Notes: generated by a model from the sequence alone, not told the origin. DNA of 64,000 nt from Paenibacillus humicola (GCF_028826105.1 NZ_JAQGPL010000001.1:1142501-1206500); one strand, 5' to 3'; positions 34,318 through 43,413 are shown, counted from the first letter of the stretch. Numbers and translations are program-made.

Positions 34318-34468
34318 CCGAACCGCCCCTTCCGATTGAGTCTGAGTCCATCGTAACAAACCGACGGCCGGCGGAGAAGGGGCTGCGCCATCACGTTTTC
34401 TTATTTAAACCATCACCCGCGGTTATGTGAAGCTGACCATCATTCCTAGGAGCACGGTTGTCAGCCGG

Positions 34469-34852
34469 TTATTCGACGACCAGCTTCGCTTTCATATCCG
34501 CATGACCGGTGCCGCAAATCACGTTGCAATGGATCTCGTACGTGCCGGCATCGTTTACCGTAATGACCTGTGAGCCGCCGCTTTCGAGCTTGACGTTCAA
34601 CTCGTCGATCGCCACGCCGTGAACGCCGCTTTCGGACGTCAGCGTCAGCTTGGTGGCCACGCCTTTCTTGACGTGATATACCGGCTGGTCGTACGTCCAG
34701 TTTGACGCCTTGATATCGACCTCGTCGGCGGCGGCGACTCCCGTGTTCTGCACGCCGCTCGCGGGCGACGTCCCGGATTTGTCCGCTCCGCAGGCGGCCA
34801 GCGCAAAGGCGGCGACAGCCAGTGCTGCAATAATGGTCATGTTCTTTTTCAT
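34469..34852 (-). CDS. CuA-type cupredoxin lipoprotein (COX2-like soluble domain)
   Basis: The 127-residue protein has a lipobox ending ALAAC (Cys21), so it is anchored outside the membrane. A cupredoxin domain follows with ligands like the CuA centre of cytochrome oxidase subunit II: H78 (GVHG), C109, C113, H117 and M120 (CNVICGTGHADM). The usual Glu between the cysteines is Val. There are no TM hairpin and no cytochrome oxidase genes nearby, so it is a stand-alone CuA-like protein, perhaps an electron carrier or copper-delivery protein. The ATG follows AGGGAG. Confidence 0.85.
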   Translation of the reverse strand: MKKNMTIIAALAVAAFALAACGADKSGTSPASGVQNTGVAAADEVDIKASNWTYDQPVYHVKKGVATKLTLTSESGVHGVAIDELNVKLESGGSQVITVNDAGTYEIHCNVICGTGHADMKAKLVVE

Positions 34853-35003
34853 TTCTATACGACTCCCTTCAATATGGCCGGCATCGTTTGGTTATAACCA
34901 TTCCTTCCATATACCAGTATACCTTTCACCCGGTAAAATGGCAGTGTCGGACCGATGAAGGGTTGTTGAACATTTGTTGAACGGCGGACCGCTTCCCTGA
35001 AGC

Positions 35004-35043
35004 GCGAAAACCGGGCGTCGGATGATCCGAGCCCGGTTTTCGC
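35004..35043. terminator. Hairpin terminator after the YvlD-like gene
   Basis: GCGAAAACCGGGC pairs perfectly with GCCCGGTTTTCGC around a 14-base loop. It lies just past the stop of the minus-strand gene at 35058. Confidence 0.75.
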
Positions 35044-35057
35044 CTGCTCCGCATGGC

Positions 35058-35417
35058 TTAGCGGTGTTTTTCCCGGCCGGCTTCGTAAGGCGTGCTGACG
35101 GGGATGAACAAATCGATAATCCCGATAACGAGAGCGGCCAAAATGGCGCCGAGCCAGGTGACCTCGACATTGCCGACGATAAATTGGGCGATCCAGATCA
35201 CGGCCGCGCTGGCGAGAAAGCCGACGATGCCGCGTCCGAACGGCGTCACCCGTTTGCCGAAGATGCCTTCGATGATCCAGCCGAGCGCGGCGATGACGAG
35301 AGCAAGGAACAGCGCGCTCCAAAATCCTCCGACGCTGAACTGGGGCACGATATACCCGACGATCATCAGCACGATCGCCGATATGATGAACCGTACCACA
35401 TGTCCCAAAAATTGCAT
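35058..35417 (-). CDS. YvlD/phage-holin-IV-like small membrane protein
   Basis: The 119-residue protein has four TM helices (about 5-27, 30-48, 58-80, 88-108) in the pattern of the YvlD family, in which charged residues sit at the loops and a conserved ALxxxLxxxxI GW segment follows TM2. In B. subtilis the yvl genes belong to envelope stress regulons (sigma-W, LiaRS), so an envelope role is possible; this gene stands alone. ATG 35417 lies 8 bases after GAGGAGG. Confidence 0.8.
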   Translation of the reverse strand: MQFLGHVVRFIISAIVLMIVGYIVPQFSVGGFWSALFLALVIAALGWIIEGIFGKRVTPFGRGIVGFLASAAVIWIAQFIVGNVEVTWLGAILAALVIGIIDLFIPVSTPYEAGREKHR

Positions 35418-35658
35418 TTCAAAAACCTCCTCGGAGTTTTCCTGAAACGGCATCCGCGGGAGCGGAAAACGCGCTTCTGCAGCAGATGCCGGCAGCCCGG
35501 TGCGAATAGGCCGGACACCGTCCGCCGATCTCCTGCCGAAGCTGTTTTAAGGGATGCATCATTTATTGTTGCCCGGCCCGCTCAGGTCATGCATGCCAGC
35601 TTACGTCATGGCATACACTGTCAGCTTCGATTATAATAAGGAACGAGAGGGGTTGTGC

Positions 35659-38025
35659 TTGCGCGTGGACGCCAAGATTTTACACACATTGGAATATGCG
35701 AAAATTGCATATCTATTAATGCAGCACGCCGCCACTTCGCTTGGCAAGGAGGCTGCGGAAGCGATCCGGCCGCACGTCGGCCTGGACGAGGTGAAACGCG
35801 GCCTTCAGGCGACGGACGAGGCGTACAAAGCCGACCGGCTGAAGGGGAACGCCCCGTTCCGCGGCGTGGCGGACATCAAACCGCAGCTGCACCGCTCCCG
35901 CATCGGCGGCATGCTGAATCCCGCGGAGCTGCTGCAAATTGCCGAGACGTCGCGCGGCTCCCGCCGGGTGAAGCGGCATATTTTGCAGCTGCATGAGGAC
36001 GACCCGGTGCCTTTGCTCGCTTCGATCGCCGGGCAGCTGACGGAGCCGAAGCCGCTTGAGGATGCGATTTTTGCCTGCATCGACGAGCAGGCGGCCGTGA
36101 TGGACGGCGCGAGCCCCGAACTGGCGGCGGTGCGCCGCGAAATTCGCGGCGGCGAAGGGCGCATCCGCGAACGGCTCGAGCAGATGATCCGGTCTTCCTC
36201 TGTGCAAAAAATGCTGCAGGACGCCATTGTAACGATCCGGGGCGACCGTTATGTCATCCCGGTTAAACAGGAATATCGCTCCCATTTCGGCGGCATCGTC
36301 CACGACCAATCGGGCTCCGGGGCGACGCTGTTCATCGAGCCGGAAGCGATCGTAGCCATGAACAATAAGCTGCGCGAGCTGCGGGCGGCCGAAACGAGGG
36401 AAATCGAGAAAATTTTGCAGAAGCTGACGGCGCTGACAGCCGAATACGCAGACGATTTGCTGACCGATCTGGAGCTGCTCACCGAGCTGGATTTCGCTTT
36501 CGCGAAAGGGCGCCTGGCCCACCAAATGCGGGCATCGCTGCCAAGGATGAACGATCGCGGCTTCATTAAGCTGCGCCGCGGCCGCCATCCGCTTATCGCG
36601 GACGACAAGGTCGTGCCGCTCGACGTGGAGCTCGGCAACCAGAATACGGCCATTATCGTAACGGGTCCGAACACCGGCGGCAAAACCGTGACGCTCAAGA
36701 CGATCGGGCTGCTCAGCCTGATGGCGATGTCCGGCCTGTTCGTGCCGGCGGACGACGGGAGCCAGCTGTGCGTTTTCGACGCGATATACGCGGATATCGG
36801 AGACGAGCAGAGCATCGAGCAAAATTTGAGCACGTTCTCGAGCCATTTGACGAATATTATCCGGATTTTGAATACAATGACAGCCAAAAGCCTTGTGCTG
36901 CTTGACGAATTGGGCGCCGGCACCGATCCGGCGGAAGGCTCGGCGCTCGCGATTGCCATTCTGGAGCATATTCACCGTCTCGGCTGCCGCATCGTGGCCA
37001 CGACCCATTACAGCGAGCTGAAAGCGTACGCTTATAACCGCAAAGGCGTCGTGAACGCCAGCATGGAATTTGACGTCCAGACGCTGAGCCCGACGTACCG
37101 GCTGCTTGTGGGCGTGCCCGGGCGAAGCAACGCGTTCGCCATCGCGGAGCGGCTGGGGCTCAGCCGCACGATCATCGATCATGCCCGCGGCGAAGTGAGC
37201 GAAGAGGATATGCGCGTCGAGAATATGATCGCCTCGCTCGAGGAGGACCGGATCGGCGCCGAAGCGGAGCGTCAGACGGCCGAGGCGCTGCGCCGGGAGC
37301 TGGAAGCGCAGCGGGCCCGCTTCGAAGCGGAGCGGCGGAAGTTCGACGAGCAGAAGGAACGCATGCTGGAGAAGGCGCGGGAAGATGCGCGCGAGGCCGT
37401 CGCCAAGGCAAGGCGGGAGGCGGAGCAAGTGATCGCCGATTTGCGCCGGCTGGCGATGGAGGAGGGCGCTTCGGTCAAGGAGCATAAGCTGATCGAAGCG
37501 CGGCGGCGGCTGGACGAGGCTGCCCCGGAGCGGAAGGCGTCGGGAGCGAAAAAACCGGCGGCGAAACCGCAGCGCATCGAAGCCGGCGACGAGGTGATGG
37601 TGCACAGCCTGGGACAGCGCGGACATGTCGTGGAGCTGAGCGGCGGCGGCGCCGTCGTGCAGATGGGCATCCTGAAGATGAAGGTGGAGCTCGGCGACCT
37701 GGAGCTCGTGAAGCGTCCGGAGGCGGCGAAGCAGCAGCAGCCGAAGCAGGCGGCGAGCCTGAAGCGCACGCGGGACGAAAACGTGCGGATGGAGCTCGAT
37801 TTGCGCGGAGCGAACGTCGAAGAAGCGATCGTCGAGGTGGACCGGTTTCTGGACGAATCGTTCCTGTCGGGCCTCGGGCAGGTTTACATTATCCACGGTA
37901 AAGGCACGGGCGTACTGCGGACGGGAATCAGCGAATTTCTGCGCCGCCACAAGCATGTGAAAAGCTACCGGCTCGGCAATTACGGCGAAGGCGGAACCGG
38001 GGTCACCGTTGCGGAGCTGAAGTAG
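35659..38025 (+). CDS. mutS2: MutS2 endonuclease/ribosome-rescue ATPase
   Basis: The roughly 788-residue protein has a MutS core (about 1-310), ATPase domain with Walker A TGPNTGGKTV (about 333-342) and Walker B LVLLDELGAGTDP, a long coiled coil (about 520-640), a KOW-like segment (about 645-690) and a C-terminal Smr nuclease domain (about 712-788, LDLRGANVEEA, HGKGTGVLR). MutS2 limits homologous recombination and, in B. subtilis, splits collided ribosomes. TTG 35659 was chosen, 6 bases after AGAGGGG; GTG 35665 is possible. The length agrees with B. subtilis (785). Confidence 0.94.
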   Translation: MRVDAKILHTLEYAKIAYLLMQHAATSLGKEAAEAIRPHVGLDEVKRGLQATDEAYKADRLKGNAPFRGVADIKPQLHRSRIGGMLNPAELLQIAETSRGSRRVKRHILQLHEDDPVPLLASIAGQLTEPKPLEDAIFACIDEQAAVMDGASPELAAVRREIRGGEGRIRERLEQMIRSSSVQKMLQDAIVTIRGDRYVIPVKQEYRSHFGGIVHDQSGSGATLFIEPEAIVAMNNKLRELRAAETREIEKILQKLTALTAEYADDLLTDLELLTELDFAFAKGRLAHQMRASLPRMNDRGFIKLRRGRHPLIADDKVVPLDVELGNQNTAIIVTGPNTGGKTVTLKTIGLLSLMAMSGLFVPADDGSQLCVFDAIYADIGDEQSIEQNLSTFSSHLTNIIRILNTMTAKSLVLLDELGAGTDPAEGSALAIAILEHIHRLGCRIVATTHYSELKAYAYNRKGVVNASMEFDVQTLSPTYRLLVGVPGRSNAFAIAERLGLSRTIIDHARGEVSEEDMRVENMIASLEEDRIGAEAERQTAEALRRELEAQRARFEAERRKFDEQKERMLEKAREDAREAVAKARREAEQVIADLRRLAMEEGASVKEHKLIEARRRLDEAAPERKASGAKKPAAKPQRIEAGDEVMVHSLGQRGHVVELSGGGAVVQMGILKMKVELGDLELVKRPEAAKQQQPKQAASLKRTRDENVRMELDLRGANVEEAIVEVDRFLDESFLSGLGQVYIIHGKGTGVLRTGISEFLRRHKHVKSYRLGNYGEGGTGVTVAELK

Positions 38026-38051
38026 CTTTTTAACCGGGGAGGGGAACGGGA

Positions 38052-38471
38052 ATGGACACCGAAGTCGATAAAATGCTCGGCAATCCGTATTTGGCGTCGC
38101 TCTCGTACGTTTCGGTGACGGTGCTGGCGCTGCTCGTATTTCTTTTTATTTTCGAGCTGGTCACCCGGTATCAATGCTGGCAGGAAATTCGCAAAGGCAA
38201 TCTGGCGGTGGCGATGGCGACCGGCGGCAAAATATTCGGCATCTGCAACCTGTTCCGCTTCTCCATTGAAGCGAACGATACGATTTATCACAGCATCGTC
38301 TGGTCGGCCTTCGGTTATGCGGTGCTGCTCGCCGCCTATTTCCTGTTCGAGTTTCTGACGCCGGTGTTCCGGATCGACGAGGAAATTCAGCGCGGCAACC
38401 GGGCGGTCGGTTTGATCGCGATGATCATCTCCGTCTCGCTGTCTTACGTCATCGGCGCGACGATTTCCTGA
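38052..38471 (+). CDS. DUF350-family membrane protein
   Basis: The 139-residue protein has four TM helices (about 17-40, 52-68, 80-103, 117-137) with the family pattern ATGGKIFGICNLF and ...RGNRAVGL. The function is unknown; DUF350 proteins often sit near envelope or polyamine-related genes. A GGGGAGGGG site precedes the ATG. It begins 26 bases after mutS2 and is followed by a tiny membrane peptide and a zinc-ribbon gene, all on the same strand, so one operon is likely. Confidence 0.85.
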   Translation: MDTEVDKMLGNPYLASLSYVSVTVLALLVFLFIFELVTRYQCWQEIRKGNLAVAMATGGKIFGICNLFRFSIEANDTIYHSIVWSAFGYAVLLAAYFLFEFLTPVFRIDEEIQRGNRAVGLIAMIISVSLSYVIGATIS

Positions 38472-38512
38472 CCGCCGGAAACCTAGTGGAACGAGAGAGG
38501 TTTTAAGCGAAC

Positions 38513-38590
38513 ATGAAATATTTGTGGGGAACGCTGTTTGCGCTTGCGGCGCTGTTTATCGTGCTCGGCGTCTTTTATCTGCTTCATTAA
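38513..38590 (+). CDS. 25-residue single-helix membrane peptide
   Basis: The frame MKYLWGTLFALAALFIVLGV... ends YLLH-stop and is almost wholly one TM helix. A GAGAGG site lies 12 bases upstream. It fits between the DUF350 gene and the zinc-ribbon gene, with 41- and 20-base gaps. Too short for most gene finders; belief rests on context, ribosome site and a clean hydrophobic pattern. Confidence 0.5.
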   Translation: MKYLWGTLFALAALFIVLGVFYLLH

Positions 38591-38610
38591 CGGGAAAGAA
38601 GGGAACATCG

Positions 38611-39147
38611 ATGGAAGAGCATGTCATTTGCCCTTGGTGCCAGACGGAAATCGTCTGGGACGAGGAAATCGGGCCCGAAAAAAATTGTCCGCACTGCGAA
38701 AATGAACTGTCCGGCTACCGGACCGTCCAACTCGGCATCGACGGCATCGATCTGGACGAGGACGAAGAGGAGGAAGAAGAGAGGACGGACGCGGAGGAAA
38801 CGGACGAACACGGCGAAGGCGACTTTGCCGACCTGCGTTCGTTCCACCGCAGCCAGTTCGTTTTCGAGGAGGTAGCGAGCCGCATCATCGAAGAGCAGGA
38901 CGAAGCGCCCGAATGCCCGGTCTGCCGCGAATTTATGCTTGAGGCGGGGCTGCAAACGGTCGAGGAAAGCCGGTTTGCGCCGCGGACGACGGCCGCGCTC
39001 GGCGAGCCGGTCGTAACGGCACCGTTCCGGGTCGTCTGGTACGTCTGCCCGGCCTGCTTTCATACGGAAAGCAAGCTCGCCTATCCGGAGCGGGAACGGC
39101 TTGTCCGGCTTCTTTCCAAGGCCACCGAAGAGCTCGATCTCGATTGA
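38611..39147 (+). CDS. Acidic protein with two zinc-ribbon knuckle pairs
   Basis: The 178-residue protein has CPWC...CPHC (about 7-29) and a second pair CPVC...CPAC (about 100-150), separated by a very acidic segment (DEDEEEEEERTDAEETDEHGEGD, about 50-70 region). Both ribbons look able to bind zinc. The function is unknown. ATG 38611 lies 6-7 bases after AAGAAGGG. It lies downstream of DUF350 and upstream of the MFS gene, same strand. Confidence 0.75.
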   Translation: MEEHVICPWCQTEIVWDEEIGPEKNCPHCENELSGYRTVQLGIDGIDLDEDEEEEEERTDAEETDEHGEGDFADLRSFHRSQFVFEEVASRIIEEQDEAPECPVCREFMLEAGLQTVEESRFAPRTTAALGEPVVTAPFRVVWYVCPACFHTESKLAYPERERLVRLLSKATEELDLD

Positions 39148-39267
39148 CGCCGGCTTCCGTGCCGAAGTAAATATTGGTAATTTTGCCGCTCCGGCATGCC
39201 GCCGCCGCTTTGGGGGAACCTTACGTCAAGGATAAAGCCAACGCACGGCAGGCAGGAGGGAATCGCC

Positions 39268-40584
39268 TTGGAGCAAGGCAAGCATTCGGTACAATCGCAC
39301 TGGTATCATTCGATGCAGCGGCGCAAGCTGCGGACGGAAACGCTTGGCGGCGAACGCAATTTAAGCGATACGACGCTCGGCGGACAAGCGGTGCTGCTGC
39401 TCGTCGTACAGGCGCTCATGGGCGTGGCGGGCGCGCTGTCGGGCACGTTCGTGCCGGTATATATATGGAAGGTCAGCCATTCGTTCGCTTTGATCGGCTG
39501 GTTTAATTTGAGTCAATATGCGGTCAGCGGGCTGACGTTCTGGTTTGCCGGCAAATGGGTGAAGGAGCACAACAAAATGAACAGCCTCCGGCTCGGCGTC
39601 GCGCTGTCGGGGGTTTTCTATTTCACCGTGCTGCTGCTCGGCCGGGCGGCCGCGATTTACGCCGTGCCGCTCGGCATGCTGAACGGGCTGGCGCTCGGCT
39701 TTTTCTGGCTGGCCTACAATGTCGTTTATTTCGAAATAACGGAGCCGGGCAACCGCGACCGGTTCAACGGCGTGGCCGGCTTTCTCGGATCGGGCGCCGG
39801 TATCGTCGCTCCCTGGGTATCGGGACTGCTCATTACGACGTTCAAAGGGCAGCGGGGCTATACGATCATTTTTACGATATCGGTTATCATTTTCGCCATT
39901 GCGGCCGTTCTAAGCTTCTGGCTGAAGAAAAGAAAGACCGGGGGACATTACGACTGGAGCTACGGCATCCGGCAAATCCGGAAGCCGGGAAATCCATGGC
40001 GAAGGGTCAGTCCGGCGATCGCGGCGCAGGGCGTCCGGGAAGGCGTCTTCATGTTTTTAATCGGCCTGCTCGTCTACATCGCGACAGGCAACGAGCAGAA
40101 GCTCGGCAACTTCTCGCTTATTACGTCGCTCGTCTCGCTCGTCAGCTTCTGGATTATCGGCAAGCTGCTGACGATGAAGCGGCGCAAAACGGCGATGCTG
40201 GTCGGCGCGCTGGCGATTACGGCCGTTATTATCCCGCTGTTCTGGCCGATCCGCTTTATGACGCTGCTCTTGTTCGGCCTCGGCGTCGCCCTGTTCATGC
40301 CGTTCTACATCATCCCGATGACGTCGGCCGTTTTTGATCTGATCGGCAAAGACGAGGAAAGCGCCAGCAGGCGCGAGGAGTTTGTCGTTCTTCGCGAAGC
40401 GGCGCTGACGGTCGGCAGGCTGATCGGCATCGGCGCGTTTCTGCTCGTGCTGCCGCTGGCAGATTCGTCCCCGCAGGCCATTCCCTGGCTGATGCTGGTC
40501 GTTGGCGCTTCGCCGATCGCAGCCTGGTGGCTGATCCATCCCTTTGTCGGCATTCTGGCCGGGGGGCCGGAGCGGGCGAAATGA
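39268..40584 (+). CDS. MFS-superfamily permease
   Basis: The 438-residue protein has about 12 TM helices in two blocks split by a charged loop near residues 210-245. It lacks the classic sugar-porter motif but has the general MFS shape (VAGFLGSGAGIVAPWVSG in helix 5). The substrate is unknown. TTG 39268 was chosen, 7-8 bases after AGGAGGG; the 40 residues before the first helix are polar. It converges with the CotH-like gene, whose stop lies 7 bases away. Confidence 0.82.
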   Translation: MEQGKHSVQSHWYHSMQRRKLRTETLGGERNLSDTTLGGQAVLLLVVQALMGVAGALSGTFVPVYIWKVSHSFALIGWFNLSQYAVSGLTFWFAGKWVKEHNKMNSLRLGVALSGVFYFTVLLLGRAAAIYAVPLGMLNGLALGFFWLAYNVVYFEITEPGNRDRFNGVAGFLGSGAGIVAPWVSGLLITTFKGQRGYTIIFTISVIIFAIAAVLSFWLKKRKTGGHYDWSYGIRQIRKPGNPWRRVSPAIAAQGVREGVFMFLIGLLVYIATGNEQKLGNFSLITSLVSLVSFWIIGKLLTMKRRKTAMLVGALAITAVIIPLFWPIRFMTLLLFGLGVALFMPFYIIPMTSAVFDLIGKDEESASRREEFVVLREAALTVGRLIGIGAFLLVLPLADSSPQAIPWLMLVVGASPIAAWWLIHPFVGILAGGPERAK

Positions 40585-40591
40585 GGCGGGC

Positions 40592-41680
40592 TTATTTCGC
40601 CGCGTCCGCTTTTGCCCAGCGCCGAAGCTCCCTTCGAACGATCTCCCGCCGCTCGGCGATATATTGTTTAATTTGATCCGGTTCCTCCTGAAAGGCGGAG
40701 AACGGCCACTTCCGGGTAAAGTCGTCGCGAATTGCGGGGGCCAGCGCCGCGTAAATGGTATCGATTTCCGGGGCGATTTGCTCGACCGAGAACGGACCGG
40801 CCAGCAGCTTCCGCAGCAGCCTGCGGTAGGCGACCCGGTTGCTCCGGTAGGCGAGCACCTTCCGCGTCAGCTTGTTATGCCCCTGAATCGGGACGAGATC
40901 GCTGCCGCACAATTTCCCGTAGCAGTTTCTTCCCCATGTGCCTTCATAATCCCATGGAATCATGCGAAGCCGTTTGGATGGCAAATGTTCATACAGCGCG
41001 TAATTCTGGTCGAAGCCGTCGTAATTGCCGGTCAAGACGGCGCCGGCCAGCCACTGCAAATATTGGGAAACGTCCAGCTTTTTTCGCAAATATAACCGAA
41101 GCGACCGGTTCGCCGGACGGTTGATCCGGCGGATGAAGCGTACGAGCCGGGTTTCCGCGGACGATTCGCCCATCATCAGCCGGTAGCCGGAAAACAACGA
41201 TTCCTTGCGCAGCTTCGTGTCCCGGTCGATCAGGCCGAACGTTGCATTGTCGTTGACGGCATAAATCAATGAATGGGCCTGAATCCCGCGTTTTTTGAAA
41301 AAGGTCGCATCGACCGATTCCAGTTCCAAATAAACGCCGTGCTGCTGGCCGTTCCATTCCAGCCAGAAGTGCTGCGCGGTTGGGGACGGAACGCCGATCA
41401 TCTCGAAAAAACGGAACGACAGGGCGTTGCGGATCATCGAGGGGTCGTCGGATTCGGCGTTCCAGTGCAGCGTCAGCTTGCCTTCCACCAGCACCTCGTA
41501 CGATTTTTTCGGGTAATTGCGCGTATGGCCGCCGCGGTACCGGATCTGCGCGTCGAACGTCCGGCCGTCCATTTCGAGCTTTACCGGAACGAACTGCCGG
41601 CTCCAGACATTCGACTGCAGCTGCCGCAAATCGTCCGGGTCGATCGTGATTTTGCGGACCGGCGCACTCAGGTCGGACAT
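40592..41680 (-). CDS. cotH: CotH-family spore-coat protein kinase
   Basis: The 362-residue protein has CotH kinase hallmarks: a phosphate loop region with RYRGGHTRNYPKKSYEV, the catalytic segment GNYDGFDQNYALYEH (about 212-226) and the metal Asp in MIPWDYEGTWG. CotH phosphorylates serines in the Lys/Arg-rich repeats of CotB and CotG in B. subtilis. Here a serine-lysine repeat protein (41835) and a CotB-like protein (42598) lie directly next to it, so the kinase and its likely substrates are together. GGAGGTAAGGGG precedes the ATG. Confidence 0.88.
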   Translation of the reverse strand: MSDLSAPVRKITIDPDDLRQLQSNVWSRQFVPVKLEMDGRTFDAQIRYRGGHTRNYPKKSYEVLVEGKLTLHWNAESDDPSMIRNALSFRFFEMIGVPSPTAQHFWLEWNGQQHGVYLELESVDATFFKKRGIQAHSLIYAVNDNATFGLIDRDTKLRKESLFSGYRLMMGESSAETRLVRFIRRINRPANRSLRLYLRKKLDVSQYLQWLAGAVLTGNYDGFDQNYALYEHLPSKRLRMIPWDYEGTWGRNCYGKLCGSDLVPIQGHNKLTRKVLAYRSNRVAYRRLLRKLLAGPFSVEQIAPEIDTIYAALAPAIRDDFTRKWPFSAFQEEPDQIKQYIAERREIVRRELRRWAKADAAK

Positions 41681-41707
41681 GGTGACATCCCCTTACCTCC
41701 ATAATAA

Positions 41708-41734
41708 AAAGCCTATCGCATCGCGATAGGCTTT
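41708..41734 (-). terminator. Hairpin terminator of the CotG-like gene
   Basis: AAAGCCTATCGC pairs perfectly with GCGATAGGCTTT around a 3-base loop. On the minus strand it lies 100 bases past the stop of the repeat protein gene (41835) and is followed by TTTATTAT. Confidence 0.8.
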
Positions 41735-41834
41735 CGTTTATTTACACTATGCCTTTCCGGAGGGAAATGTCACAGCAGGGACGGCTTTATCTCTCTATTC
41801 ATCGGTCAGGAGCAGGCGGCTGGCGGAATCCGTC

Positions 41835-42302
41835 TTATTTGCCGCCTTTGCTGCCGCCCGACTTGCGGCCGCCGGACTTGTGATCGCCGCGGGACCCTTT
41901 CGAGCCGCCGGACTTGTGATCGCCGCGGGACCCTTTCGAGCCGCCGGACTTGTGATCGCCGCGGGACCCTTTCGAGCCGCCGGACTTGTGATCGCCGCGG
42001 GACCCTTTCGAGCCGCCGGACTTGTGATCGCCGCGGGACCCTTTCGAACCGCCGGACTTGTGGTCGCCGCGGGATCCTTTCGAGCCGCCGGACTTGTGGT
42101 CGCCGCGGGACCCTTTCGAGCCGCCGGACTTGTGGTCGCCGCGGGATCCTTTCGAGCCGTCCGACTTGTGATCGCCGCGGGACCCTTTCGAGCCGTCCGA
42201 CTTGTGATCGCCGCGGGACCCTTTCGAGCCGCCGGATTTGCGGTCTTTTTTGTCGTCTTTATGGTCGCCGCCCAGCGCAAACCCTTTTTTCGTTTTCGCC
42301 AT
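41835..42302 (-). CDS. CotG-like serine/lysine repeat protein (10 x 12 residues)
   Basis: The 155-residue protein starts MAKTKKGFALGGD and then has ten copies of SKGSRGDHKSGG (two variants with DG), ending RKSGGSKGGK. It is strongly basic with regular serines, like the phosphorylated regions of CotG and CotB. It lies beside a CotH kinase gene, so I infer a spore-coat substrate of it. GAGGGAGGA precedes the ATG by about 9 bases. The other frame over the same DNA also stays open because of the 36-bp periodicity, but it lacks a ribosome site. Confidence 0.82.
   Translation of the reverse strand: MAKTKKGFALGGDHKDDKKDRKSGGSKGSRGDHKSDGSKGSRGDHKSDGSKGSRGDHKSGGSKGSRGDHKSGGSKGSRGDHKSGGSKGSRGDHKSGGSKGSRGDHKSGGSKGSRGDHKSGGSKGSRGDHKSGGSKGSRGDHKSGGRKSGGSKGGK
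41868..42227 (-). repeat. 36-bp tandem repeat, ten copies, inside the CotG-like gene
   Basis: Ten head-to-tail copies, near-identical (variation at a few third positions and at GGC/GAC codons), without spacers. Each encodes 12 residues. Length change by slippage or recombination is expected. Confidence 0.93.
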
Positions 42303-42406
42303 TCTCGTTATTCCTCCCTCGTGTTTTGATAATACAAGCTATGTCGTAAATCTATTAATTGCGCCGGGCGCTCGCTTAATCTCTTAAAAATAGATATCAA
42401 TCTAGT

Positions 42407-42434
42407 ACCGCGTGGCTATGGGATACATATAAAT
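42407..42434 (+). promoter_or_regulatory. Weak sigma-K-like promoter before the CotB-like gene
   Basis: ACC (42407-42409), 16 bases and CATATAAAT (42426-42434) compare with sigma-K consensus AC-N16-CATAnnnTA, the last two bases being swapped. The start codon is about 160 bases downstream. A 9-bp hairpin, ATTGTCCCC/GGGGACAAT, lies in between (about 42445-42476). Confidence 0.3.
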
Positions 42435-42597
42435 ATATTACAAATTGTCCCCCATGATAGATTTCACGGGGACAATCAATGGAGGGATGATGCCGCAGCA
42501 TATAAGAAGGAAACGCTATTAGCAGGCAGCGGAAGCGCAAGCGGCGCTTCGAATGGAGTCGAGTCGTCATTCTATTACGTTCTGGAGGGATTTGTTC

Positions 42598-43413
42598 ATG
42601 ACCATCGGGGAAAAACGAGTCAAAGCTGCATGGGGCGGCGGCGGACATCCGTACGGTTACTTCGGCGGAGCCGAAACCGCGCCGGAAATGACTTCGCCGG
42701 GAATGGCGTCGCCGGGGCACAAGTCGCACGACGCGAAAAAGCCGACGCGGGGCACCCGCGGAACCCAAGGCAGCCGCGGCGGAAAAAAAGACTATTTGGA
42801 CGCGCTTGTCGGCACGCTGGTGAAAATAAACCGCGGCGGTCCGGATTCCGTGCAAGGGCGGCTGGTTGCCGTGCACAAAGGATATACCGTCTTGTCGACG
42901 TCGAACGGAACGGTTTACATCAATTCCTATCATGTCAAAAGCATTACGCAGGTAGAAAAGAAGAAAAGCCGCGGCCGCAAACAATCGCATCATTATATTA
43001 TGGCCGACAGCTTCGAAGGCGTTCTGCACAAGCTGGTCAAACAGTTTGCTCAAATCAACTGGGGCGGGCCCGAACGTATGGACGGCTTCATCGCCGAGGT
43101 CGGCGGCGATTCGCTGCTACTGATCGTCAATAACGAATTCGTTCGCATTCCGCTTCAGCACATCAGAACGATCAAGCATTCCGGCAAATACGCCAGTAAC
43201 GGCAGCCAAGGAAGCCGAGGATCGAAAGGCTCGAAGGGCGACAACTCCGGCGGCGGTTCGAAAAGCGGCGGATCGAAAAGCGACGGATCGAAAAGCGGCG
43301 GATCGCACGGCAGCTCCGGCAACAAAGGAAAGAGCAGCAAAGCGAGTGCGCGCGGCGAGACGTCCAAAAAAACGAAGCGTTCGGCATTCTCCCGCCGTCT
43401 TGGCAAAAAGTAA
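42598..43413 (+). CDS. CotB-like spore-coat protein with Ser/Lys/Gly-rich tail
   Basis: The 271-residue protein has a Gly-rich N-terminus (GGGGHPYGYFGG), two similar beta-type segments (about 62-120 and 135-195, each with a LVGTLVKINRGGP or ...LVKQFAQINWGGP start), and a basic tail (about 200-271) full of GSKS, GSRG and KSSK units. B. subtilis CotB has the same order: repeated N-terminal domain, then a serine-rich tail phosphorylated by CotH. GGAGGG lies 8 bases before ATG 42598. It is divergent from the repeat protein and CotH genes. Confidence 0.82.
   Translation: MTIGEKRVKAAWGGGGHPYGYFGGAETAPEMTSPGMASPGHKSHDAKKPTRGTRGTQGSRGGKKDYLDALVGTLVKINRGGPDSVQGRLVAVHKGYTVLSTSNGTVYINSYHVKSITQVEKKKSRGRKQSHHYIMADSFEGVLHKLVKQFAQINWGGPERMDGFIAEVGGDSLLLIVNNEFVRIPLQHIRTIKHSGKYASNGSQGSRGSKGSKGDNSGGGSKSGGSKSDGSKSGGSHGSSGNKGKSSKASARGETSKKTKRSAFSRRLGKK

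Noticed and set aside
35716..37956. Minus-strand frame of 746 codons
   Set aside because: Antisense to mutS2, whose Walker and Smr motifs fix the real frame.
41868..42227. 36-bp repeats as a CRISPR array
   Set aside because: The repeats are contiguous without unique spacers and encode a 12-residue protein repeat; no cas gene is near.
41795..42280. Second minus-strand frame (KGPAAITSPAAR repeats) over the 36-bp repeat
   Set aside because: It stays open only because 36 is a multiple of three. It has no ribosome site, unlike MAKTKKG at 42302.
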